In this document: piece after piece, positions 1 to 10,192 of the stretch | Layout: the number at the start of each line of letters is the position of its first letter | Position numbering within the stretch: the stretch's first letter is position 1 | Assembly: GCA_010909165.1 (NCBI GenBank) | Contig: VJWM01000106.1 | Coordinates: 496,001 to 560,000 of the forward strand | DNA from: Anthoceros angustus | Lineage: Eukaryota; Streptophyta; Anthocerotopsida; Anthocerotales; Anthocerotaceae | Direction of reading: 5' to 3' | Length of the DNA stretch: 64,000 nt | Notes under the pieces: generated by a model | The model's database searches: none | What the model saw: only the letters and a program-made list of their open reading frames with translations | What the model was told of the DNA's origin: nothing | Position numbers and translations under genes: made by a program

Positions 1-1872
1 TGAAATGATGCCATCCACACCTACGCCTTCCAGAAATACTGGAATTCTCAACGCCAGCAAGACGACTTGCAAAGCATTTTGCGGCATAGCTGACCCCTCC
101 CTCGCACCTGTCCCCACATGGCAACATGTAACCTGTAAATAAGCTCCGACTCGTAAACTGGGATCCTTTGCACCTAACTGGAGCAGCTTCAGTGCAGCTT
201 CCCTGACGCATCTTGGTGAGGAAGTTGTAACCACCCAATTCACCTGAGCAATTTCCAGACCAGATCATACTCGTTCTCCAAAGGTGTGCTCTCGGCACAT
301 AACATCAAATGACAAGCACCAGGGCATCTTCAAGGAAAGGTGGAGGGTCAAGTGCTGTTACAAGGCGGTTGACCACCCACGTGGGCCACTGCACACGAAA
401 AATGGTTCTACCCTCCGTGCCTGGCATCTTTCTTGTGCCAGCAGCTCTCAGCACTGCTGCTGCAAGGTTATGAAAAGCAGGCGTGAACCATGCCATAACA
501 CAAGGATATCCTTGACACATGGCTGAGAAAAAAATCTGGTTCTTCGGTCCGTGCACAGAATCAGCAAGGTTTGCCTCAAGCTGAGTAAGCAAATCAGCAA
601 CATGGCTAGTTTCTCCTGCACACCACCATCAGAGCCATGATTAGAAAGATGCAAGCCTTCGCAGCCATGGTAAAATGCTCTTGAAGAAAGCTGAACAGCT
701 TACCAACGCAGGCATCTGCATGGAGTCTCTGAACGAGCTTCTCGACAACGAGAAGCCTACAGTTCGACTCAAGCTTCTTGGTGGTCGGATTCACGGTGGC
801 TGGACCAAATTTCTCCCGTGCAGAAGCTACTTCTACTTTTAGTTCCTTCGCAAGTACGTGCCTTTCCTGCTCTGACTTGCACTCCTTGACAGCAGACATC
901 GAGAGGTAACATTCAGAACCGAAGCATTCGACACAGGGGAGAAATCTTCTCGAAGAAAAAACTTCTCTCAACATTTACGCTCGTTTTAAAAGCTTTCTAC
1001 CTCCAGTAGGAACTGAATCTTTTTGTCTCCCGGCACTAACGCCGCTGCTTTTTGAAGCCAATCACTTGATTCTTCAAACCTACTGAGCTTGGCTGCCGAC
1101 AGCCCTGCCCGGAAGAAAACCTTAGGATTCCTATGGTCTAACTCCAAAGCCTGCTTGCAAAAATAAAGCGCCCCGGTTGAAGCCTTGTTGCAAGGCGCAG
1201 TCACTGCTCAAAAAGATAAGGGCAGCTGCAGTAGCTGACCTGCTTGCAGTCCTCAAGGGCCTCTGCATACTGCTGGAGCTTGATAAGCGCACCTGCTCGA
1301 CATGCCAACAAAGCTGCCACCTCCCTCTCTATCCACCCTTGGATCCCGTCTAGTTTTTCTGCTCCTGCTCGCCCAGGCAGTGTCGTCGCACATTCAGTGG
1401 ACTCCAAATCTCGACTGCGGAAGTTGTCGGAACCATCCGCACTGGCTGCCCTTACAGGTCCAGAAGAAGGTGGGGTGTGGTGCGCCTGGATGTTCTGCCC
1501 TCGGACTGACGCATCAGGAGTACGACTGCCGTAACTGAGTTCCAAGGCTCTGGCCAATTCCTCATGCTGGAGAGAATGCATGGAACCTGCCATTGGCTCC
1601 AGAGAAGCCAGCTTGGTGCCGCTGTCCGGTGGCATCAGAGGCAAGGCTCCTGCCGGCTGAATGAGCTTCAGAGCATGGCAGGCATGGAGAACAGGTCTAG
1701 GGCCACGCAGATGGGGAGGAAAGTGCAGCGCAAAGAGCGCCCGAGTGAACAGGAGGACGGACTCATGGTAGTTGTGCAGGTGGAAGGCTAGATTGGCCCT
1801 GCGTCTAAGCTCCGCAGCCTGCGCCCAAGGAGCCGAGTCCACCACCGGCAGTGTCACAGCCCCGCAGACCAT
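1..1872 (-). CDS. TPR-containing protein with C-terminal helical-repeat region, 3' part beyond the window
   Basis: Five exons join in consistent phase: 1872-1240, 1150-1001, 866-704, 615-320 and 243 to the left edge, giving about 495 residues. Introns are GT-AG and 76-134 bp. The N-terminus has a TPR-like helix pair (ELRRRANLAFHLHNYHESVL), a low-complexity linker, then further TPR repeats whose sequence runs smoothly across the first splice junction (EALEDCKQ to ALELDHRNPKVFFRAGLSAA). Exons 4-5 encode hydrophobic helical segments such as VREAALKLLQLGAKDPSLRV that look like ARM/HEAT-type repeats. TPR domains are protein-docking modules, so a co-chaperone or scaffold role is possible, but I do not recognise the exact family. 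The start ATG lies 108 bp from the stop codon of the PAI gene on the same strand, which is close for separate plant genes. Exon structure is inferred from splice motifs and reading-frame continuity. Confidence 0.68.
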
Positions 1873-1979
1873 AGTGGGTGGCAGAGGGGATGGACTCGAC
1901 AGGACAGGAGGCGACGCAGGAAAGGTACAAGTCGGTTAATGCAGCAGACAGCAGTTGGATGGTGTCGAACCGACCGGTA

Positions 1980-2851
1980 TCAACCGCTGTGGTGACCAAC
2001 ATAGCAGCTCTGCCGCACTGCATCCATGAAGGCAGCCATGCGCTCTCTGTCCTTGAGCACCCCGTCGGGGCCGGTAATTCCACTCGACACATCCACCACC
2101 TCCGGCTTCACCACAGCCAGGGCTCGACTCACGTTCCCGGATGCAGCCCACCCGCCAGCATCCACCCGTTCCTGCTGCTCCCGGCCGGGGGTCCTCCAGG
2201 TTGCCCCACTCGTACGCTTCGCCGCTGCCAGGACGAAGCAAGCCGTAGCAGTCAGCAGCCCGTCCAGGCCCTGCCACATCATGGCAACAAGGCACGACAA
2301 GGAAAAGCAGCAGAACGGAGCAGCTCCGTGTCACCTCCCCCCTTGCAAGCCGTCCACCAGAAGCCAGTCCGCCACGCCCGACGGTCGGGCCGTCTGAACG
2401 CGCCCCTGCCGATCGGCGTTCAACACGTAGATCACCTTCAGCGAAGCTTCCAGGTGCGGAAACGCCGTCCGCGCGCCATCCCCATGGAGCTGCACTGAGC
2501 AGGCCTGTCATGTCAGCCGGGACTGGAAGACAACACTGCATGCAAGCAAGCAAACACGCAAGCAAGCGCACTTGCCTGAGCCACTTCCAGCCTTGCTGCC
2601 TTGCAAGCTTGGAGGATGGATTCGGCGTCTTCGTCCACAAACACTCCCACGGGAGTGGCTCCCTGCTCCCTGGCTGCCTGCGCAATTTCCTTGGCCACAG
2701 CTATGGAAACAGAGCGCTTCGACTTCGGCCACATGATCATTCCAACAAACTGCGCTCCTGCGGCAGCCGCGGCTGCAGCATCTTCCGGATTCGTGATTCC
2801 GCACATCTTCACTCCACACGGGCTCGTCGCCATCGCCGCCATGGCTGCCAT
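1980..2851 (-). CDS. PAI: Phosphoribosylanthranilate isomerase (tryptophan biosynthesis), with two frame breaks
   Basis: PAI converts N-(5-phosphoribosyl)anthranilate to CdRP, the third step of tryptophan synthesis. Exon 1 (2851-2576) encodes the TIM-barrel start with VKMCGITNPEDA, FVGMIMWPKSKRSV and GVFVDEDA. Exon 2 (2489-2335) carries the VDGLQGG substrate loop. Exon 3 (2224-1980) carries the EWGNLED, WMLAGGLHPG and DVSSGITGPDG segments. Intron 1 appears to be a GC-AG intron (CAG/GCAAGT donor). In exon 3 the conserved protein needs two frame changes, one near a run of five C (about 2181-2186) and one near CCGGGAACG (about 2140), each as if one base were missing. This is either assembly error or early decay. 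An in-frame TAG lies just upstream of the ATG, so the first codon is well fixed and no transit peptide is visible, although plant PAI is normally plastid-targeted. Confidence 0.85.
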
Positions 2852-2991
2852 CGCCGGCAGCTACAGCGAGCTCTCGCTCACTAAAACACCAAAAATTAGG
2901 GTTTCTGCGCAAACACATCGACGACGTCGCTGCAGCTCAGTGTCAGCAGCTGCTGCTTGTGCCTGGCTTGCGGGCGTGGGGCGAGGACGAC
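2852..2991. promoter_or_regulatory. Short bidirectional promoter with telo-box
   Basis: Only 140 bp separate the ATG of the PAI gene (minus) from the ATG at 2992 (plus), so both must be driven from this interval or from sequence overlapping their leaders. It contains a telo-box, AAACCCTAA on the minus strand (about 2896-2904), an element common in promoters of plant translation and growth genes. No clear TATA box is visible. The shared regulation is inferred from spacing only. Confidence 0.5.
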
Positions 2992-3516
2992 ATGGGCCGG
3001 GTCTCGAAAGCGGAAGAGAGGCGCCGGGGAGGGGCAGCGGGAGCTGCTGCTGCGGCGGCGGCGGCGGCTGCTGCTGCTGCGGCTGCGGGGGGGCAACAGA
3101 GCACGGTAGAGGATCTCATCCGGGGGCTTGCGCACAGTCATCTCGACGACCGAGGTCCCGCGCAGAACCGGGGGATTCTGGATCTGTTGGAGGAGGACCA
3201 GTCGCGGGACCAGAGGCTGCGGGAGCATCGGTTGCGGCGGAACCGGAGCAGGGATCCCCGGGCTCTGCAGATCGCGCAGCAGCCGGCGCAGCAGGTGCGG
3301 AGCTCGCCCCAGAGCCAGGGCGCCATGGCAAGCTACTACCCGGACCCGGTGTCGCAGCAGCTGCAGGATCTCATCAACGACGAGCTCAACCGCCAAATTC
3401 AAGACCACATCAACCAGGAAATTCAGCGCCAGATTCAGGAGCAGCTGCAGCGGTATATTGACCAGGAGATGGAGCAGCAGATCATGCAGCAGATGTTGAC
3501 TGTGAGGGATCTTTGA
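2992..3516 (+). CDS. Small Ala-tract, Gln-rich helical protein of unknown function
   Basis: A single open frame of 174 residues starts at the first ATG (MGRVSKAEERRRGG). It has a poly-alanine tract near residues 15-32, a charged Arg/Leu-rich helix in the middle (DLLEEDQSRDQRLREHRLRR) and a C-terminal Gln/Ile-rich helix (residues about 120-168) with repeated I-Q-x-Q/E spacing, suggesting a coiled coil or oligomerisation helix. It has no signal peptide or membrane segment. The GC-rich coding sequence and close head-to-head spacing with PAI support a real gene. I do not recognise the family; a nuclear or RNA-associated protein would fit the composition but is only a guess. Confidence 0.55.
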   Translation: MGRVSKAEERRRGGAAGAAAAAAAAAAAAAAAGGQQSTVEDLIRGLAHSHLDDRGPAQNRGILDLLEEDQSRDQRLREHRLRRNRSRDPRALQIAQQPAQQVRSSPQSQGAMASYYPDPVSQQLQDLINDELNRQIQDHINQEIQRQIQEQLQRYIDQEMEQQIMQQMLTVRDL

Positions 3517-5337
3517 GCGGGGTTGCTGTGTACCTTGTCACGGGTGTATGGTGTTTGAGGCACTAGCGATCGCGAACGGGACGGGGATTATCGCTCTTTG
3601 CACGGGCGGTGTGAATTCCCTCTGAGTGATCGCTGAAGTTGCTACAGTCGTGCAATTGGGGCAGATGGTTGATTCCTCTGCCTTGTTTGCCACCGATGCT
3701 TACCCCTGGTGCCAACTTGTGAGTTTGCACTGGGCATTGCATTGCTAGGCAGGTTTAGGGGTTGGAAGGTTAGGAGTGGGAGTCCGAGCTTTGAAAGCTC
3801 CTTATCGGTGTGGTACCGAAGTGTCCCTGTTTGCCATACGTTGGTCCTCTGCCGTGTCTTGTACCTTGTAAGCTGTTAATACGTACTAACTTTGGATTTC
3901 GCGTATATGTACACGAATTTTCCATCTTTTGCTTCAAATGGCAGAGTTCTCCATGTTCTTGGAATTGCTTCCAGGCCAAAGGCAATGATTAATTCTCCTT
4001 GCGAGGTTTCTCGATTCCTTGCAGAATCAAATCGAAGAGTCTTGATCCAATTGTGAGCCTTTTCGTTGTATGAATTCCATGCCCATTCGTTGCCATGTTG
4101 CTAACTAGCATTGGAATGTTCTTTGCTACATTGGCAAATGTATGACAGAAAGGGGCTTGCTCGAAGGCGTGCTATGTGCAATGGACTCCTGGTTCGCCTA
4201 CTGACGTGTCCAATGCTCACCCTGAATTTCCTAGGAGAGCCTTCCCGCGAGAAAACTTTCATATGCAACGGAAAAATAGCCTTAAGTTGGGTGCGAACTT
4301 TCCGTGCTCCCACATGCCTAGTAAAGGTGGGGAGTTTTAGTGGGTGAGGGAGTTCTTCCCAAGTCTATTGGTATCTAGGCACTTACTCATATGACCTCGG
4401 GAAGAGTAAAGTCTTTTCCTGTTGGGATGATACGATGGGTAACAATGGGCGTTGTTTTGATTTATTTTCAAAATACTAAATTAAAAAAAAGAAATCTGCA
4501 ACCAAAAGACCATCTTGTCCGTCACCGTTTGGGAGAACAGCATACGTCAATCCACATAAGTCCTGGGATTGAGTGTGGAAATCTTTTTAGTCATTGTACC
4601 TAGTTTAACAATATAGCTAACGTTACGCCGAGACTGATGGTATATGTAGTTGGTTCATACGTACGTATATGTACTCTACTTTTTTATTTTTTACGTGATA
4701 TTATCTTCTTCATTCCTTGATGATTTTTTCACCCTCCTACTTATAAAGGTCCCCACTTCAAACCTGGGTTCAGACGTCAATCACGATTGGGTAGTTTTTC
4801 TTTTCATCTGCCGATTCATCACCGACCCATGAGGGAAAGTTATATCACACAAAGACACAAAATCAAGGAGGGAAATTTTGTAACCCCAGTACCAACGATT
4901 GAAAGGAAGGCTGTGGCTCTTTTGGATCATAGAAAAACTCAAAAGCAAGGAGGGAAATTCTGTCACCCAAGTACCAACGGTAAGAGGAAGGCTGTGGCTC
5001 TTTTGGATCACAGAAAAACACAAAAGCAAGGAGGGAAATTCTGTCACCCATGTATCAACGATGAAAGGAAGGCTGCGGCTCACTCGGAGTGCTTAGCACA
5101 TATATTGCCAGGCTGTTGGCGCGTCGTGTCAGTTAGTTTGCGGTCATATGATCTGCGCGGCCACTTGGCCATTTCTTTGCGGTGCATTTTGATCTCCATT
5201 TGTCTACGATAGACACATGGCGATGCCTTCCCTTCCCGCCACCTGTGGAGTGTCGGGCAGGGTCCGATTCGAAGGCTATGTAGGCATCTCCTTCACCCTG
5301 CGTTCGTCAGTGCCTCAACTTCTGAAGACTGGGAACA
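3517..5337. other. Intergenic region with no supported gene
   Basis: This stretch holds the 3' region of the Gln-rich gene, moderately AT-rich unique sequence, and an 81-82 bp tandem repeat at 4865-5075 listed separately. Short open frames are present on both strands but show no domain, no codon bias and no splice-compatible continuation. The last 120 bp presumably include the alpha-amylase promoter and leader. Confidence 0.5.
4865..5075 (+). repeat. 81-82 bp tandem repeat, about 2.6 copies
   Basis: Units start at 4865, 4947 and 5028, each opening with AAGGAGGGAAATT and containing GTACCAACG then GGAAGGCTGTGGCTCTTTTG. The third unit is cut short and diverges after about 5075. The copies differ at a few positions, so the duplication is fairly young. 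The open frames crossing it on both strands follow from the repeat and are not evidence of a gene. Confidence 0.8.
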
Positions 5338-7278
5338 ATGGCGGCCCTGGTGGCGGGTTTCAGATCTCTGGTGAGCTGCGAAATCCTTCTGAGTGCGCCT
5401 GCAAGAGAGCTGTCTCAGGAAGGTGCAGCAGCTCCCACCGTTACCGTAAAGCTGTCCTGCATTCCCTTCGCAAGCCCCCGGCTGTGGTCTCGCGGAGTGA
5501 GGGAACGAAGCTGGAGCTCGCGATGCGTATCTGCAGCAGCTGCTCCTCTGGAAGCAGTGCAGGAAGTCTCCGAGGACGCAGAGCAGCAGGCTCATGAGGC
5601 CGGGAACGGAGTCGCTAACGTTGCGGCGCAGGTGGAGGAAGTTGTGTTGAATGCCGTGGAGATCACTGGTAATCCGACTGGTGAGGCTAGCCCTGATGCT
5701 CCCGTGGAGGAGGCGGAGCAGCCGTCGTGCCGTGGTGGTAACATCAAGGCTGACTGGACAAAGATCATCATGTTTCAGGTCAGTATTAGGTGTCGCTGAG
5801 TGGTGCAGCCATGTCTGAGGGGGAAGGATTTTCGTTTCTGAAGCTTCTGGCTCTGCAGGGATTCAATTGGGAGTCGTGGAGGCATAAGGAGGGTTGGTAT
5901 AACGTGTTGAAGAAGAATGTGGATGATTTGGCGGAAGCTGGTGTGACGGACATCTGGTTCCCTCCGGCAACGCACTCTGTGGCACCTCAAGGTATGCGGA
6001 TTTGTCACAATCTTCCCCCGTTTGTAAGCCATCGGTTTTTGTTGTCAGTAGGGCTCGGATAAGCGTGTTTGTACAGCTCCTTGATTGATTCAATCTGTTG
6101 TGGCCTGTCAGGATACATGCCTAACAAGCTCCTCGATCTGGACAACACGCATTATGGCAACGAGGATGAGCTGAAGGCTGTGATTGATGCATTCCACAGC
6201 AAGGGAGTGCGCTGTATCGCCGATATCGTCATCAACCATCGCTGCGCGGACAGGCAAGATGAGAGAGGACAGTGGTGCCTCTTCGAAGGAGGTACCCCGG
6301 ATGATCGCCTCGACTGGGGCCCCTGGGCCATTGCCGGGAACGACTTCCCTTACAGCGATGGATCGGGGAACCCTGACACCGGTGAAGACTTCGGCGCCGC
6401 TCCGGACCTGGATCACACCAACCAGACAGTGCAGGACGATCTTTCCGACTGGATGAAGTGGCTCAAGACGGACATCGGGTTCGATGGCTGGAGGTTCGAC
6501 TTTGCCAAGGGTTTCGCGGGCCACTATGTCGGCATGTACATCGAACGGACGCAGCCGGAGTTCTCTGTTGGCGAGGTCTGGACAACGTGCAGGTATGGCG
6601 ACCAGGGGCTGGACTACAACCAGGACAGCCACCGTCAGGAGCTTGTAAATTGGGTGCATGCTACTGGAGACCGAGCCACGGCCTTCGACTTCACCACCAA
6701 GGGGATTCTCCAGCAGGCTGTCAACGGGGAACTGTGGCGGCTGAGGGATAACAACAACAAGCCTCCTGGTATGCTGGGGTATTGGCCTTCCAGGGCTGTG
6801 ACTTTCATAGACAACCACGACACGGGATCCACACAGGCCCACTGGCCCTTCCCCGCCGACAAAGTCATGCAGGGATACGCCTATATCATGACACACCCTG
6901 GCATTCCTTGCATCGTAAGCTCCTCGTCCTCATGTACACGCTCCATTTCTTCTTTTACTGTCGCACAATCCACTTGATTGACCCTTGGTCTTTGCACTCC
7001 TGCAGTTCTATGATCACTATTTTGACTGGGGATTCAAGAATGAGCTGAGGAATTTCATCAGCATCAGGAATCGGAATGGAATCAACTCCAAGAGTAACGT
7101 TGAAATTGTTGCAGCAGACAATGATGTGTACGTTGCCCGGATTGACGAAAGAGTGGTGATGAAGATTGGAGATAGAATTGAGATCGGTGATTTGGCACCA
7201 AGTTTAGATGAATACAGTGTGGCAGCTGTAGGAAATGGTTACTGCATTTGGGAGAAGAAGGCGCCTCTTCAACAATAA
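5338..7278 (+). CDS. AMY: Alpha-amylase (GH13), probably plastid-targeted
   Basis: Four exons (5338-5778, 5859-5991, 6112-6914, 7006-7278) join in phase into a 549-residue protein. The enzyme cleaves internal alpha-1,4 bonds of starch. Residues 1 to about 120 are Ala/Ser-rich then acidic and look like a plastid transit peptide plus linker. No CBM45-like starch-binding domains are seen, so it is shorter than AMY3. The GH13 barrel follows: [15 protein letters not shown], then FDGWRFDF with the nucleophile Asp, SVGEVW with the acid/base Glu, and [14 protein letters not shown] with the third catalytic Asp. The C-terminal beta domain ends in [15 protein letters not shown], typical of plant amylases. 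Catalytic residues are intact and no stops interrupt the exons, so it is very likely functional. Its sequence seems intermediate between AMY1 and AMY2/AMY3 classes; subgroup assignment needs a phylogeny. Confidence 0.93.
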
Positions 7279-7375
7279 CACACCCCGATAATAGCTTGTT
7301 TGGCTACTACCGGTAAACCCAACGTAACTGCTGAATGCGTGGCACTTAGTGAAAGCCTAATTGCGTATCCAATAC

Positions 7376-7478
7376 TATTGGTGTTATCCAATATTATTGA
7401 TGTTATCCAACATTATTAGTGTTATCCAACATTATTAGTGTTATCCAACATTATTAGTGTCATCCAATATCATTGGTA
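7376..7478 (+). repeat. 22-bp tandem repeat, about 4-5 copies
   Basis: Repeats of the form GTGTTATCCAACATTATTA lie just downstream of the amylase stop codon. Outer copies are more diverged (GATGTT, GTGTCATCC) and central copies nearly identical, the usual pattern of a minisatellite. No function is evident. Confidence 0.75.
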
Positions 7479-7589
7479 ACGCTTACAGAGGACATAACTT
7501 GCGAGTTGATTTTTTGTATTGTTTATATTGCAAGTTCAAAATACTTCATAATTCAATAGAGGACAGAACTTGTGAGTTGATTTATTGGG

Positions 7590-7830
7590 AAAAGAAGACT
7601 TTATTATAAAAAAGAGATGGGAAAAACCCATCCACCCCAAAAACAAAGAGGGAAAAACCAAACAAAGGGCACCATGCCAGGCACGATCATGCATTTCAAA
7701 ACTACCAACTGCCCGAAGAACTTCGTGGTCAGGGATGTGAAAAGGCCTACTTACCACCGGTGTCGAAGCAACGGCATCCCCACGCTCGCTGTCGTTCTAT
7801 ACATTGCGTTGGCCAACGCCCTCCGTTGAT
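7590..7830 (+). repeat. Dispersed hairpin repeat family, copy at 7.6 kb
   Basis: This copy shares an ordered set of blocks with copies at about 34.46-34.72 kb and 59.93-60.29 kb: a hairpin GATGGGAAAAACCCATC, then GAGGGAA, GGGCACCA, AAAGGCCTAC, TACCACCGGTGTCGAAG, a CCCC-ACGCTCGC block and TTGGCCAAC. Pairwise identity looks moderate. It has no coding capacity of its own. It may be a non-autonomous mobile element or part of an LTR. A partial copy (hairpin region only) lies at about 8280-8350. Confidence 0.65.
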
Positions 7831-8125
7831 TTATTGCATTGTTTACATTGCAAGTTCAAGCTACTTCATAATTCAAAACATATATTACAGGAACTTGTCA
7901 TTTGCATTAGAAAGACAGTGAACCTGTCATTTGCATTAGAAAGACAGTGAACCTGTAGGTGCGAGTCCTCAGAACCATCATCCCTAAGAATATAATATTA
8001 GTAGAATATAATATTAGCAAGGAGCAAATATGGAGACATCTAGCATATACTACTTGAGATGACAAGTTACATCACCAAAGTGTATTTAAAATAATATGCT
8101 TAAGAGTAATAAAAATATTAAAAGA

Positions 8126-8126
8126 G

Positions 8127-8171
<45 letters not shown>
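8126..8171 (+). repeat. (TAA)n microsatellite
   Basis: About fifteen uninterrupted TAA units lie in a strongly AT-rich stretch. It is likely to be length-variable between individuals. Confidence 0.9.
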
Positions 8172-10192
8172 TGAAAGAGATAATAAGAATATTATAAATA
8201 TCATAAAATATTAAAAGAGATAATAAAAATTTTTAAAAGATGTTATAAATATTCAATTGATGAACGTAGAGTATTAAAAAAAAAGATGCCAAATCCCACC
8301 TACCCCCAAGACCAAGGGGGAGAAGGCACCAAGCTAAAAGTAGCCCCAAAAATATTAGAAGAGATTATGAAAATTTAAAAAAAAGACTATGAGGATGCAT
8401 TTAGCATCCTAGCCTTCTCCATATTACAAACTTTCATCCATAAACTTTGGCCCACATAAGAAAAGGGCCTCTTTTCAACATATTTTGTAGCACTTTTTGG
8501 GGTACGTTATAAAACTTATGGAGGTTGTAAATCTTGGAGACATATGTCATGTCATGTGACTTGGTAGTTGATGTCATGTTAAGAAACTGCAAAATCAGGT
8601 TAATTAACTTAAAATTAATTATATATGTTGCACTTTTGGGGCAAGCATCTAGGGAACGAGTATCGCACGGTCTGGAACGGCGTGCGGTCAAGCACACATG
8701 AGGGCAAGGTGGTGGGTGTCGATATGCGACAAACGCCTGCGGTTTGGAGGTGGCTTCCCTCCTACCCGTACACGCAGTTTGTGAGCACCAGTGTTTCTGC
8801 TGGATCCTTGGTCGGATTTCGCCACCGGAAGCAACAAAGAAGGATAAATAATTAGAACAACGAACATGCCTAGTGTTTGTTTTCGCTTTGAGAGACTCCT
8901 CTCAAACTGCTTTGCATCCTTCCGTCACGCAACATTGGTCTATGCTTCAAACCGTCGCAGCCTTGTAGCGCCTAGCTACAATTAAATATTAAATTAAGCT
9001 TTCACTAAAGAGCGCGGCGTCGAACATCATTTCTTTCCTTCTGCGCATTTGCACAGCAGCAACATCACACCAACGAACGTTCACGTTAACGTTAACGTTG
9101 GTGAGCTGATCATCGCAGTAGAGAAATGAGAACGAAACACTTTTTTTTTCATGATAAAAGGCATTCACTCCATGCTCCTCAAATTCCAAACATCGATCGT
9201 CACACTGACCAGTTTGGAATCACGTGGTACCATGTCGCTTACCATGTCTTTCGAAACCAACTTGCAAATCATCATCTTTGTGCTTCGTGAAGACGTGGCC
9301 TTATAGGCTGTACCTTAATGGCAATCGAGTGGCGATGGGAGAGTGTTCATGTCTCACTGTCAACCGACATTGAATGTCGAGCTCCAGCGCTCTCATTGAA
9401 ATGTCATGCACTCTAACCTAGCCAAAGTAAATCTAACCTCCTTGTTGGTTAGTCTGCCCGATTAGGGCAAAGATTTATGCACCAAAAGTCTCAATCTGAT
9501 TTACTTTTTTGCAAAAAAATAAATAGGCCCATGATTATTGAAGGGTTCATGAATTGGAAATCAATCACAGGTTGTCATGGTGAGGAAAAGCCTTCCTCTA
9601 TCGATGCTAGCATGTACACCGTTCTCATCTTGCGCATTAAGCAACATTTGCAAATGGAACAAGTCAAGGCATGCATGTGAACAACTTCACTTCCTTTAGT
9701 ATAGTTTATGATCATAAACTTGCAATCGGGTTCAAAGAACTCACAAAAAGCTACTTAACTGTTACTTAGCGGACATCTTTTAGTATGCCTGTTGTCATAA
9801 TATAGCCGCCTTCTTGGCGTTTGCCACTAAGCACCTAGCTGCCTTACAATGAATGCGACATTTAAATAACTAAGAAATCACAATATTTAATGACTTCAAA
9901 GCAATTAAGACTACTTAGATTACCTACCATCTAGTTCTCATAATAGTGATCTCCGCCAGCACATCTTGCATTTGACTTTACGCCTTGATAGCTTCTTCAC
10001 CTCATGATCGTGTATGTCGTTAGTTGTATGGATCTGTAAAAAAAAGGGGCAGCTTATACGACGTGCGCAATCTCAAGACCTTGAATGTTCTCTTATAATT
10101 CAAAGAGAAACCCTTTCCACTTCGTGAGGGACTTGGCACATCTTAAACACTTTAGGTTGCGACGAGGTATGTTTGATTTAAGTATCTAGAAT
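8172..10192. other. AT-rich intergenic region
   Basis: No supported gene is found. A short GC-richer island at about 8640-8850 has an open frame of 76 codons without recognisable domains. A GTTAACGTTAACGTTAACG run occurs near 9080. The rest is AT-rich sequence with scattered stops in all frames. Confidence 0.5.

Noticed and set aside
5217-5597. Frame starting 121 bp before the chosen amylase ATG
   Set aside because: It is in a different frame from the catalytic exons; the 5338 frame joins the GH13 domain in phase.
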